DNA of 64,000 nucleotides from positions 44,010,464 through 44,074,463 of the forward strand of contig CM035162.1 of NCBI GenBank assembly GCA_020205615.1. Direction: 5' to 3'. This document shows positions 1 to 11,154 of the stretch, piece after piece. A program made the position numbers and the translations under genes. Within the stretch, counting starts at the first letter, position 1. The number at the start of each line of letters is the position of its first letter. The notes beneath the pieces are model-generated. The model made no database searches, had not been told where the DNA came from, and saw nothing but the letters and a program-made list of their open reading frames with translations. This DNA is from Panax quinquefolius. Its lineage: Eukaryota; Streptophyta; Magnoliopsida; Apiales; Araliaceae.

Positions 1-2
1 AC

Positions 3-530
3 CTTGATTCCCACATCAAGGAGGAGCTACTTTCTGGGCTGCTAGCATCTACTTTAGATTCTCCCAAGATTAAGATTGTTGTGATACAAAGATCCGACAC
101 CAAGATTACTTGACGTAGTCTTCATCTGATGACCTTCGAGAGAGACCAGGCTAGATCTTTGATGTTGACAGCCCTTGATGGAAGAGACGCAGCTCTTCTA
201 GAGAGAGATGATGCATTAGCTCGCAGAGACGCAGCTGTCGTCGAGCGGGATGAGGCTAGATCAGTCAGAGATGCAGTGATAGTTGAGCGGGATAGTGCCA
301 TATCTACCTGGGATGTAGCCATCACAGATAGCACTGCAGTGAGATCCCTTACCACTGGCATGATTGTAGAGATGAACACTTACATTGATGAGCATATGGT
401 CACCATGCAGATGGCTGCAGATCTGTTGGGTCATGTGGATACCCTCGTACAGGAGACCACATATTCACCTCCATCTTCTGAGAGGGATGCCATGTTGGGC
501 TTGTTAGCTCGCATATATCCTAACTTGTAG
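3..530 (+). pseudogene. Heptad-repeat coiled-coil ORF, C-terminal part (antisense to element D)
   Basis: The frame is open from the window edge apart from a TGA at 111-113, and a 133-residue ORF starts at 129. Its N-terminal half holds about six 7-residue units of the form R-D-x-A-x-x-E, a clear coiled-coil pattern. It ends in a short hydrophobic tail and a TAG. No enzyme motif is visible and the protein is not recognised. It lies antisense to and downstream of the pol of element D. Elements A and B have an antisense gene in the same place whose C terminus is also coiled coil, so this may be the end of an equivalent antisense ORF of D. A separate repeat or a host gene remnant cannot be excluded. 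Confidence 0.4.
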
Positions 531-1675
531 ATGGGCTTGTATTTTCCTGCACAGACTAGCATAGCCATTTTGTCCTGTACAGTTTATATTGTGTATATCA
601 AACAACATTATATATAGCAGGGAAATATATTTTTGATCACTTGCCTTTTAGATATGCTCTGATACTTTCTTGATATTTTGTCTACTTCTTCAGGACTTGT
701 GATCTCGATGTATTCTGAATTCCTTCTGGATGGATGGACATTGAGTTGTCTCTGGATAGTTCAGAATGGATCATTGGTCTGGGCATATCCCTACCATCTT
801 TGGTGTCTTAGGACTGGTTTCTGTACGGAAATGTGGAGAGGAGTGTGGCTTTCCTCTCTGAGATTGACCGCACCACAGATGGTCGCCGGTACTTCTATTT
901 AGGAGAAGCCTAGTTAATTCCATCTCTTATGGATTGGTGTTGTTCTTCAAGGCACAACTGCAACTTAGATAGTCGCCGAATCTCCTATTTGGGAGTAGTT
1001 CAGGTAATTCCACCCCTTTGGTCTGAAGCCGATTGAAATGTAGTGGATTGAAAGAGGATCTCAGTACCAGTTGACAAGTGTTTGTGTTTTGGTAGAGGGT
1101 GAGACCGAACCATGAATGGCTTCCTACGTACTCCTATTAAAGAGGAGATCAGGTCTGCGTAGTTCGAACCTGGTGTAAGAGGTTCAACGCTGTATGTGGC
1201 AGGAATGGTGTAGGAATTTTTTTTTATTTTTGTTTTTGTAAGGGGAAGGGGGTAGAAATGTTTTTGTTGTTTTTGTTTTATTGCGACTGGGCCATGTAAA
1301 ATGGTTGCCTACGTACTCCTATTGAAGAGGAGATCAGGTCGGCGTAGTTCGCCCCTCTGGACAAGTTGAAAAGCGTGATCCCATGCGCAGGTCAGACTGC
1401 GGGGAAGAGAAAGTTTGATCCTAGGTTGAGGATAAACTGAAGGTGTGAAAAGTTTGATCCCAAGTTTGGGAGAACAAACTATAAGCGCGAAAGGTCCAAT
1501 GCCTAGTGGGATGACTAAAGTCGTAGGAACGCAGTGAAGCCATGCTGCTGGCTTGAAAAGTATGTTTCCCTAAGGGGCAAAGTGTGGAAAAGAGTTGTAT
1601 GTGGTAAAGGTTTAAAGAACCGAAATGACTGGTGATCTGATGATCCAACACCAGGATGTTTGCTTGATGGTCCAT
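531..1675 (-). other. 3' non-coding region of element D
   Basis: There is no credible ORF between the end of integrase (1676) and the antisense coiled-coil frame. The stretch contains four copies of a hairpin-forming module, annotated separately, and a T-rich tract near 1219-1245 and 1259-1280. The ORFs at 678-902 and 1421-1675 are not supported by any homology I can see. Confidence 0.6.
862..1350 (-). repeat. Four copies of a hairpin module in the 3' region of element D
   Basis: Two well-kept copies lie at about 1106-1166 and 1290-1350 and two decayed copies at about 868-915 and 940-1000. In element sense each reads CTACGC, GACCTGAT, CTCCT, a 7-nt loop, AGGAG, TACGTAGG, then a segment ending in GGTTCGGTC or similar. 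CTCCT pairs with AGGAG and the outer CTACG with CGTAG, leaving an internal bulge. The same module recurs three times in element C (60310-60640) on the opposite strand of the window, so orientation relative to the element is kept. Confidence 0.7.
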
Positions 1676-2833
1676 TCAGACATAGTACCGTTTCACTATG
1701 TTCGAATTGATGAGTTGTGGAAATTCATCACCGTCCATTTCTTGCAATCTGAGAGTGCTTCCTGTCCATACTTCCTTGACAACAAAGGGGTCTTCCCAGT
1801 TAGGAGCGAATTTTCCCTTAGATTGATCTATGTTGTCAATGATCTTCTTCAAAACCAAGTCATGTTGTTTAAACTGCCGTAGCCGGACTTTTCTGTTATA
1901 TGATCTGGCGATCCTTTGTTGATATAACTGACCATGGAAGATAGTTGTGGTTCGCTTTTCGTCTAATAGAGATAATTGGTGAAACCTGTCTTGTACCCAT
2001 TGGTCTTCATCCAGCTGAGCGTCTATCAACACTCTAAGGGATTCCATTTTCACTTCTATGGGGAGCACTGCTTCCATCCCATAGGTTAATGCGTATGGGG
2101 TTGCCCCAGTGGAAGTGCGCATTGATGTTCTGTAGGCTAATAGAGTAAGAGGCAATAAGTCAGGCCATTCTTTGTGATTGGCGGACATCTTTTGAATAAT
2201 CTTCTTCATGTTTTTATTAGCCGCTTCAACAACACCATTCATCTTTGGATGGTAGATGTCAGAGTTAAGATGTTTGATGTGGAATTTACTGCATAGTTCC
2301 TCCATCATCTTGTTGTTGAGGTTCTTAGCATTGTCTGATATAATCACCTCAGGTCGTCCATATCGACAAATGACATTGTTTCTGATGAAAGCAATGATGA
2401 CTTCTTTGGTAACCCTGGGGAAGGCAGCCACTTCTACCCACTTGGTGAAGTAGTCGATCATGATGAATATAAATCGATGTCCATTACTGGATTTAGGCTC
2501 AATGGGCCCAATAATGTCCATTCCCCACATTGAGAAGGGCCAAGGAGAACTCATATTGTGGAGTTCCCGTGGAGGGGCGTGAATAACATTCCCATGAATT
2601 TGGCATTGCTAACATCTCCTGACATGGTCATCGCAGTCAGCTTTGAGAGAGAGCCAATAATGTCCTGTCCTGAAGATCTTCTTAACAAGGTGGGGGCCAC
2701 TCATGTGTGGGCCACAGACTCCACCATGGATCTCATCCATAAGCCTTTGAGCTTGGTCTTTGTCTAAACATCTGAGGAGACCTTGTCCTGCATCTCTTTT
2801 GTAGAGTGCATCTCCGCTTAGGTAGAATTTCAT
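1676..2833 (-). pseudogene. Integrase of element D (broken)
   Basis: The N-terminal H2C2 zinc-binding region is at 2609-2833: HGGVCGPHMSG, later HYW, then DDHVRRC. The catalytic core follows in the ORF at 1676-2554, with WGMDIIGP (first Asp), VIISDNAKNL (second Asp) and NGVVEAANK (Glu), so the D,D,E triad is present. The C-terminal part contains APNWEDPFVVKEV, a GPY/F-like module. A TAG directly after the last zinc Cys splits the two parts in the same frame. Integrase inserts the cDNA into the genome. RNase H lies upstream in the same frame. Confidence 0.85.
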
Positions 2834-2914
2834 AGCAAGATGATGGATCCACCTTTTCTCAGTCGAGCTCGCCTCAGCGGGTGTAGATCCATCTCGTAGG
2901 TACTCCTTGATATG

Positions 2915-3553
2915 TTAATACCAAGGATACTGGATGGGAGGTAGCTCATCCGATACTTCTCCAACGTAGTTCCCATAGGCTGGTGCCTTGTGAAGGGCAA
3001 TTGTGACGCTTTGCAAGTGTCCCTTGTCAGGTATGTGAAACAAGGAGGCCAAAGTTACTAATGCGTCCGCAAAGTAATTCCTATTGCGAGGAATGTGTAG
3101 AAAGGAGATTTCTTCGAACTCCAAAACCATCTGTAGAACTTGCCGATGGTAAGGCTCTTTGGTTTGATAGATTCCTGTGGATTGTTTGACCACTAACTCT
3201 GAATCTCCAAAGACAGTTAACCGCCTGATGCCCATTAAACGTGTAAGTTTTAGCCCCATGAGACAGCCTTCATACTCAGCTGTATTGTTAGTGCTGACAA
3301 ACTGCAATTTGACGACGACGGGATACTGCTCCCCCGTATCGGATACTAGAACTGCTCCAGCTCCAGCACCTTTCATATTAACAGCTCCATCAAAATACAT
3401 CTTCCATGTTTGGCGTGAATCGAACTGATGGTGTTGTTGAACTGGCATTACCCCTTCATCGGGGAAGTATGTCTCCAAGGGTTTGAAATCCCCTGAAGGT
3501 GCGGCGGCCAGTTGATCCCCAATTTCTTGGCCTTTGATGGACTTTTGAGTCAC
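2915..3553 (-). pseudogene. Second (Tat-type, archaeal-like) RNase H of element D
   Basis: The 212-residue ORF contains WKMYFDGAVN (first Asp), TNNTAEYEGC (Glu), FGDSELVVKQ (Asp) and NYFADALVTLAS (last Asp), in the order expected for an RNase H fold. It lies between the RT-linked RNase H and integrase, which in plants is typical of Tat-lineage elements. It is in frame with integrase but out of frame with RT, so a frameshift lies near 3560-3580. A stop near 2912 separates it from the zinc domain. The catalytic residues look intact although the polyprotein is broken. Confidence 0.8.
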
Positions 3554-3563
3554 GTAGACGATG

Positions 3564-4716
3564 TCAAATTGTTGTAGGATTAACTGCCATCAAGACAGCC
3601 GGCAATTTAACATGGGTTTTGTTGAACACGTACTTGAGAGGATCCACGCGGGATATGAGATGGGTTGTGTGACCATGGAGGTAATGTTGTAACCTCATGG
3701 AAGCCCATGCTAAAGCACAACAAGTCTTCTCAATCAGAGTGTACTTATGTTCACTGCTGCTGAATCTTTTGCTGAGGTAATAGATAGCTCGTTCTTGGTC
3801 TCTATCGTCTTTCTGTCCTAGCATGCAGCCCATGGCGTTGTCACTTATAGACAGGTACATGAACAGGGAAACATCATCCCTGGGTGGTACCAAAACAGGA
3901 GCTTTAACTAGCTGCTCTTTGATCGTAAGGAAGGCCTTCTGGCAATCATCATTCCATTTCATAGAGGAGTTCTTCCTTAATAGTTTGAAGATTGGCTCAC
4001 AGGTTGCGGTGAGTTGAGAAATGAACCTGCTAATGAAGTTGATTCTTCCCAAAAATCCCCGTATTTCTTTCTCTGTCTGAGGAATGGGCATTTCCATAAT
4101 GGCCTGGATTTTGGTGAGATCCAGCTCAATCCCTTTGTGGCTGACTAGAAATCCTAGCAACATGCCTGATTTAAAGCTAAAGGCGCACTTGGCTGGATTC
4201 AACTTCAAGTTATACTTACGCAACCTGTTGAATAGCTTTCTGAGATGGTCTAGATGGTCTTCCTCCTTCCGGGACTTGACAGTGATGTCATCCACATAGA
4301 TCTCGATCTCTTTGTGCATTAAGTCGTGGAAGAGAGCCATCATAGCTCGCTGATAGGTGGCTCCGGCATTGATGAGGCCGAATGACAACCGTCTATAGAA
4401 AAAGGTTCCCCAAGGTGTGATGAAAGCTGTTTTCTCACGATCTTCCTCAGCAACCATGATCTGACGGTACCCCGCAAAGCAATCATCAAAGGAGTACATG
4501 CAGTATTGAGCAATATTGTCAATGAGAATGTGGATAAATGGCACGGGAAAGCTATCCTTAAGGCAAGCTTTGTTCAAGTCCCGATAATCCATGCAAACTC
4601 GCACCTTTCCTCCAGGTTTAGGAATGGGAACGATGTTAGAAATCCACTCAGGATATGTGGACACCATGATGATGCCAGCTTAAAACTGTTTCACAATTTC
4701 TTCTTTCACCTTTAAC
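3564..4716 (-). pseudogene. Reverse transcriptase-RNase H of element D (broken)
   Basis: The RT begins with PEWISNIVPIPKPGGKVR, followed by MDYRDLNKA, the SFDDCFAGY segment, LINAGATYQ and the catalytic IYVDDITVKS. The RT-linked RNase H follows (DNAMGCMLGQ, then IYYLSKRF). Just upstream of the internal Met at 4667 a TAA interrupts VKQF-x-AGII, a position that codes for an amino acid in related elements, so the Met is not a natural start. RT copies element RNA into cDNA in virus-like particles. The ORF ends at 3564 by frameshift, before the second RNase H. Confidence 0.85.
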
Positions 4717-5764
4717 CTCTACTCAGGTTTCAATCGCGTGAGCTTTTGTTTGACTGGCTTGAATCCCTTTTTAATGGGAAGACGATGAAGGACAATGTCA
4801 GTGGATAAACTCACCATGTCTTCATGAGACCATGCAAACACATCCTGGAATTGGGTTAGTAGCGTAACCATGTCATTCCGCTGGTTTGGGGTAAGGTCTG
4901 AACCAATCTGGATTAACTTAGGGCTTTCTAAGGTTCTGAGATTGAAGGAAGTGGTTTGATCAAGGTTGGGTTTATATCTGTCTTCGACCCATTCTTAAAT
5001 TTCTGGAGGCACCTCAATGTCCTCATGTAGTTCCATCAAGGCTGAATTCATCTCTACATCAAAGTTACAATCTTTGTGGAGAAGAGGCACCATATCAGCA
5101 AGTACAGGCACATCTAAATTTAGGGTCCTGAAACAAAATATGCTTTCACTTAGTATATATGAAAAGGTTTGATCATACAAAGTGTTAGCATGTGAATTGG
5201 AAAAACGCATCGCTAATATCGCATGCAGTAAAAGTAAGCGATTATGATATCTACTGAGGTAGAAAAGAGGTCCTGCCCATTTTACCCTTGTCGACCAATG
5301 CAAGGAGTGCTGCTCCAATTGGCAAGGGCAAAGTCCAGGTGGAATGCAGTGATGGAGGGACTATCATCGTCCTCCTTATCTCGAATGATTGCCATTACGT
5401 CTGGGTAATCATCGTCTGGGGTGTATATGTTTGTATGTTCGTCATGAACGATGATGCGTATGCCGGACATCATTCGAATGACGTCTTGTTTGATTCTTCG
5501 TTCATCCTCTTCCACGACGGAATTTGGAACAAAGACTTCTTTCGCCTTCACAGGTACCAGCTTGGGATATAACATAGCCATTACGTTGGTTGGCACCTTT
5601 ACCGGAGGTTGTGCGGACTCAGAATTCAAAGATGAAGATAATCGCCATGCGGCTGAGACTGAAGGAATCTGTTTCTGAGTGATCTTATGACTAGAACTGG
5701 TAGAATAGCCTAGTCCAAATTGTCTCGGTTGATTTGGATACTTGAGCAGGGGTGTTTGATACAC
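4717..5764 (-). pseudogene. Protease-to-RT spacer of element D, two candidate exons
   Basis: The upstream part (5764 to 5286) is open and contains TNVMAMLYPKLVPVKAKEVF and an acidic stretch around YTPDDDYPDVMAIIRDKEDD. The downstream part (5127 to 4717) contains LNLDVPVLADM, then FAWSHEDM and the region leading into RT, with stops at 4995-4997 and again before RT. The two parts are in different frames and come into frame if a 158-bp GT-AG segment is removed. The spacer has no known enzymatic function. The upstream part overlaps the protease ORF out of frame (5691-5764), so there is also a frameshift. Confidence 0.6.
5128..5285 (-). other. Candidate spliceosomal intron in the pol region of element D
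   Basis: On the minus strand the sequence runs CAAGG/GTAAAATGG at the 5' end and ATATTTTGTTTCAG/GACC at the 3' end. A TACTAAG branch-point-like heptamer (5149-5155) lies about 20 nt before the AG, followed by a T-rich tract. Removing the 158 bp joins the two flanking frames (Q-G-T-L-N-L across the junction). Ogre elements are reported to contain an intron between protease and RT, so position and signals agree. Splicing itself is inferred. Confidence 0.65.
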
Positions 5765-7418
5765 GGTGATCTTTACCCGATTTCTTGTCTATTTGATGAC
5801 CCAATGACATCATTTCTTGAGTAGCCGACATTACTTTAGAAGAAATCTTGGGTATGGGAAATGACATTCCAACAGCATGGTACTGAGTGTCACTTACTTC
5901 CAAGGCATGAAAATTGACAGGTTCAACATCTGAATTGACGTTAATATATGGTATGTCACCATATTGAGGACATTCCGGTTCAGCGTTGACCGTAACTAGG
6001 CTATTGTTGATAATGTATTTCAGTTGTTGATGAAGGGTGGAGGGGACTGCCTCGACCATATGGATCCATAGTCTTCCCGAGAGTAGGTTGTATCCTGAAT
6101 CTATCTTGAGTACGTGAAAAGACACACAGAATGTATGGGGACCAATTTCGATTGGAAGTTCAATTACTCCGACCGAATTTCGGCGGGCTCCATCAAAAGC
6201 TTTGATAACCGTGTGGCTGCTCCGGATTCGATTGAGATTGACGTTCATCTTCAACAGGGTAGCGTATGGACAGATATTTAGAGATGAACCTCCATCTATC
6301 AAGACTCCAGCTAGTATGTATCCGGAGGACAAAACCGCAATGTGCAACGGCTTGCAATGACTGGTCCCTTCGGGTGGTATGTCGTCATCAGTGAAGGATA
6401 TCACATTGTTGTTAAAAATGTGATCAACCAGATGTTGAAATTTTACTATATCCACTAACATCGGTAAGTAGGCTTCTTCCAAAACCTTCAGTAAGATCTT
6501 CCTATGATCCTCAGAAGTTAAAACCAAGTCCAAGATTGAAATTTGGTGCGGAGCTTCTCTTAAGCTTAAAACCACCTTGGCTTCGTTATGACCCATAGTG
6601 CGGAGGAATTTTTCAATTTTCTCCATGGGTATTTCCCCATTTGATTTGATGGTAGACTTCATCACCCGTTGGGGGATATACAGTGGATTCTCCTTCGACA
6701 CTGCAGCAGTTGTATGCGAGGTGGATCCTTCACCTTCTCCATAATTCCATGGAACTTTGTGTAAGCTAACAATAGGGTATTGTGCTCTGCATGGTAAATT
6801 AATTGGCTCTGGAGCGGCCACTTTCAAAGGACTGTTTCTTCCTCTGAGTTGAATTGCTGATATTGTGAGTGGTTTGCTAGTCCCATCAGTCTCAGTGGAT
6901 ATAACTGCTACCAATCCCTTCCACTTAGTAGGACAGGTATTCTCACTCTCGCGTAGCACAGTATAATCATCTACTAGTTGCAGGACACCACTGTCAATTA
7001 GATTCTGGATAAGGTGGCGGAGTGCCCAACATTCTTCTGTGTTGTGACTGCGAGAATGGGAGTGATATTGACATACTCCATCAGAATTGAACCGTCCTGA
7101 ACAAGGATTAATTGGAGGAAGAAGGGAAGTGATTCTTATTTCATTGATTAGCATCTGTAGGATTTCCTCCATAGGTTGGCCGTGGTATGTAAATTCCCTT
7201 CTATTAGCAAAATCCCGACGGGCTTTGGCATTCGCTCTCTTTGCCACTTTGTCCTCTAGCGTTTCATTTTCTGAAGGTGACGAGGGAATATTCATGATAA
7301 GAGGAAGGAGACTAGCATGCTCCTGGATGACTAACTGGCGTGTTACTTGATGCTGATAGGTCACCAGTTCTGCCAATTGCTCAATCTGCTTGCATAGAGC
7401 TTTCATATTTCGTTCCAT
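5691..7418 (-). pseudogene. Gag C-terminal module and retropepsin-like protease of element D
   Basis: This 575-residue ORF is the longest in the window. Near residue 115 it has a zinc-knuckle-like C-x2-H-x5-H-x4-C (CQYHSHSRSHNTEEC) followed by WALRHLIQNLIDSG. The aspartic protease is around residues 370-450: VLIDGGSSLNICP supplies the active-site Asp, with Gly in place of the usual Thr or Ser, and the second half has VGVIELPIEIG and YNLLSGRLW. The first ATG (7418) is internal: the upstream frame belongs to the same polyprotein but is interrupted. The ORF ends by frameshift into the spacer. Confidence 0.75.
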
Positions 7419-8984
7419 TGCGAACTGGAACTTGGCATAATCTTATTTTTCAACACCGTCTTTGGTGGTCTGAGATGATTCTCCGTTTAAATTGGAACTC
7501 TGTCTATTGCTCTAATTAATCATGTTGACCTCTTCTTCTTTGTGTTGAGGAAGAGGATTGTCTTGTATGTGAGGTTGATCTGGTTTGGTGACCACAATCT
7601 CACCGTTGTCTATCAGGTCTTGGATCTTGTCTTTCAAGGCCAAACAATCCTGAGTATCATGTCCAGGTGCCCCGGCATGATAAGCACATTTTCGAGCAGC
7701 ATTGAAACCCCGTAAAATTAGGGCTGGCTGGTGGAAGAAGATGCATGATTTTCTTTTATGTTGTCTAAAGAGTGAGAATATTCTCGAGTGAGTCCCCTAA
7801 GGGTGTGAACACTCGCAGGAGTTTGACTTCTCCACCTTTTGACATTGGAGGGTTTGAAGACTATGCTTGAAAGGGAGTATAATTTCTCCTCTGGATAGGC
7901 ATGTTCTGATTGCCTTTTTGACCCTGTAGTATCAGGGAAACATCTTCCTCTTTCTTTTTATGGACCCTCCGGGGGTTGTTTCCATAATTTTCGGATTGGA
8001 TGTGCTTTGCAACAACTTTAAGGACAGCTAGGTCTTGAATTTTTTCGGACTTCAATCTCATCTCAGCCATCTCTCCATGTTTGACCATTTCAGAAAATGG
8101 TTTCCCGATGCCGGCTAAGACTCTTTCATAGAAAGGAGCTTCTTGTATGTCTATGAAAGTCATGACCATTTCTGATTCTTTCATGGAAGGAATAACTTGA
8201 GCAGCCAAGCGCCTCCACCTTTGAGCATATTCTCTGAAAGACTTATTAGACTATTTCTTGACCTTGGTAATCTGATACCGATCAGGAGCCATCTGAGACT
8301 GAAAGTTGTATTGTACGAGGAAGGCGTGAGCTAGCTCTTCCCAACTATAGATCTTTGAGTTGTCTAATCTGGTATACCACGAACGTTCTTCTCCAGTCAA
8401 ACTCTTCTAAAATAACTGCATTCTGAGCTTCTCATCCTCTGCATAAGATACAAGTTCTCCAAAAAACACCTTCAAATGTGTGTAAGGATCTCCTAATCCG
8501 TCATACTTTTCGAAGTCAAGAGTCTTAAACTTTTCTGGATAATGAACATCGGGGAATATACACAGGTCAGCATATGAAACACTCCTGTGTGTTCCAATTC
8601 CTTTGATAGCACGAAGGATTTCTTCCATTTGAAGGACTTTTTTCTGATGTCACCGATGTCTGGATCTCCTATGACATGGGTGGCATCATGAATCTTGTTG
8701 GTCGTATCCAACTGCAGTTTTGGTATCGTAATGGCTTGAGTTTCCCCTTGTGTAGAGGATTCAGCATGTATGGGTATCTTTGGACCCTGAGTAGACTGGT
8801 GTAGTTCTTTAAGCAGAACAACCAAATTTGTAATTTGTTTGCTTAATCCGTCTAATTCTTTACGAGAAACTGGATTAAGGTCAATCTGGTCAGATGACGA
8901 CATAATTGACTGTAGGCTTGCGGCCTTTTTGGATTTTGACCGGGTAGTAGGTCCGATTGTTTCCCTGCGAAAGACTTGCATAGT
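7419..8984 (-). pseudogene. Gag of element D (broken)
   Basis: The probable start is the ATG at 8981, giving MQVFRRETIGPTTRSKSKK. A frameshift at an A6 run near 8640 separates this from MEEILRAIKGIG, and the capsid-like region follows to about 7861. Two TAG codons (8405-8407 and near 8253) fall where element C has glutamine codons. A first zinc-knuckle-like module, CAYHAGAPGHDTQDC (C-x2-H-x5-H-x4-C), lies near 7645-7690. With the second module in the next ORF, this gag has two such modules. The homologous frame in element C (56417-57268) is nearly uninterrupted and guided the reading. Confidence 0.75.
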
Positions 8985-9651
8985 TTAGTCTTTAGGGAAT
9001 GTGTAAAAATAACATGTTATGTGATGTGTCCATTTTAGAAAAAAATTTCCTGCAAAATGGATGTTAGTTGTTTATAATACATGATAGCATGTTAATTTAA
9101 ATATGTATGTGTACACATTTGTTCATATTTCTCATTACATGGAGATGAATATGGAATGAAATTATAAGTAATTGATTTTACAAGTAATTTAAAGTGAGAA
9201 AGCATAAAGAGACTTTCCTTCGTGTTGGGTTTATCAGAGGCTGACCTATCTTAGGTTACTCTCGCGGCTTTTTGGCATGAAGGTTCCCAAATCATCGCAA
9301 TTTACTCAACGGGAAATTAATCCGGTCTTTCAACTGGAGCGAATTTGGGTGGTGCCTTTCCTGAGCCTCGTTGGAATTAGTCTTCCTACGAGTCCAGTAA
9401 TCAAACACCAACAGGATAGCCTCCTGGTGGAGGGACCACACAACATACATTCACATACAATGTGTCTCACCGTATGAAAATGATGACATGTGCGAAGCAC
9501 TAATATCATAAGCAGATATGGTGCGAAGCACTAAGTGTAATAAGTAAATGCATTCGTACACATTCATCATAAATTTAAATGCAACATCCACACACAAGCA
9601 GATAATAGCTTTGAAAAGTTTTGAAATAGCGGCTTAAGTTCTCTTACTGGT
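8985..9651 (-). other. 5' untranslated leader of element D
   Basis: This lies between PBS and gag with no credible ORF. It matches the leader of element C (about 55400-56040) in several blocks, for example TCAGAGGCTGACCTATC and the segment with CTCGCGGCTTTTTGGCATG. The ORF at 9277-9477 is not preserved as a protein. Confidence 0.6.
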
Positions 9652-9670
9652 GTCCCCAGCAGAGTCGCCA
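9652..9670 (-). other. Primer binding site of element D
   Basis: In element sense the sequence is TGGCGACTCTGCTGGGGAC, two nucleotides after the 5' LTR end. It begins with TGG (pairing with the tRNA CCA end) and closely fits the 3' end of plant tRNA-Arg(UCU) as I recall it, with one mismatch in the first 15 nt. Element C has the same site with two changes at 55381. Confidence 0.75.
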
Positions 9671-10499
9671 CCTGTCGACGTCGGGATTTTTATTTGTCCC
9701 TTTTCGTTACTTGTTCTTTGATGTTCTCATGTTAGGTTAGATTTGTTTGAAAAAACAAGTGAAAAAGGTCCGACATGTATAATGTCGACGATGGACTGTT
9801 AAGAGTCGCCAGTTGGTTTTTTTAAATGATTGTACCAACACAACCGAGAAAAGGTTTACACATTAACCCAGTGATGTGACACTGCTAAACAGGTCGGTGA
9901 AACCGAGATTCATTAGGGTCCGGGGACTTGATTATGCAGAGGAAAGGTGTTAGGCACCCCCCGACATCCGTGTTACCACGGTGACCGCAACTTTTTAAGA
10001 AACTGTTATCTAAATGTGTGTGGGGGGGGTCAATGTGCTGTTTATTTGGAAGTAGTGCAAGGCCTCGTTCGCACCTATATACACAGGGTTTGAATTTATG
10101 TAAAAATTCAACTTTTAGCAAGATATGTCAGTGATGTTTTATAAAAGAGAATTTTTCAAACCCTTATGCTCAATAGTAATTGAGACCTGTTACACTCCCA
10201 TTTTATTAAGTGTTCAGTTTGATTGCTTTTATTTTCTAGATGCGAAGCATCTATAAGAAAATAATGTACAAAATAATGCTGACTTCCTCGTGGGTATGAA
10301 AACCATCTGAGAAAATTAAGACACCGCAGATAAATTTACAAGCTGCTTACAGCTGAAAATGTCATCACGGGAACCGAATCTAGATCCAATAGACTAAATC
10401 TGTGATCACATGATTCTTAGGCTCACATGATGTCGCAATTTGTATGAAAGCAGTAAGCAGTTATATATATATAAAAGCTGTAAATATATATATATAGAC

Positions 10500-10714
10500 A
10501 TGATCAGCCACCACGAAGCACCTCCATGGGGGATCAGAAAATGTAAATAAAGCTGTAAAAGTCATCAACCGTCACGAAGGAAACTCCAGGCGGGACAAAA
10601 CGTAAAGAAAGCTCTAAAAGCGATCAACCACTACGGAGGAAACTCTAAAGGGACGTAAACGTAAAGAAAGTTGTAAAGCGATCAACCACCAATAAGTAAA
10701 CTCTAGGTGGGACG

Positions 10715-10716
<2 letters not shown>
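10500..10716 (-). repeat. Minisatellite in LTR D, about 55-bp units
   Basis: About four units of the form GATCAACCACnACGAAG, AAACTCnAGGnGGGA, AAACGTAAAGAAAGCTGTAAAA follow each other. Related units occur in LTR E (about 14340-14450) and in the 5' LTR of element C (about 54345-54600). Confidence 0.7.
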
Positions 10717-10782
<66 letters not shown>

Positions 10783-10985
10783 GGTCCGGATCTTAAGCTC
10801 ACCTTATTTAACTCACCGAGCTCACCCCATTTAGTGACGGATTCGACGATGGTTCGATCATACAACCAAGTCGTACATATACTTTTAGCGACGCAATATA
10901 TTGTCTGTCGCTAAAGGGGGGTGAGCTCAAGTGAGTTAAATAAGGTGAGCTTAAGATCAGGACTGTATATATATATATATATATT

Positions 10986-11027
<42 letters not shown>

Positions 11028-11086
11028 CAAGTAAACGCTTTCAGGATGTAAAATCTGTGCTCATCGAACAAAGTCAGACACACACA

Positions 11087-11154
<68 letters not shown>

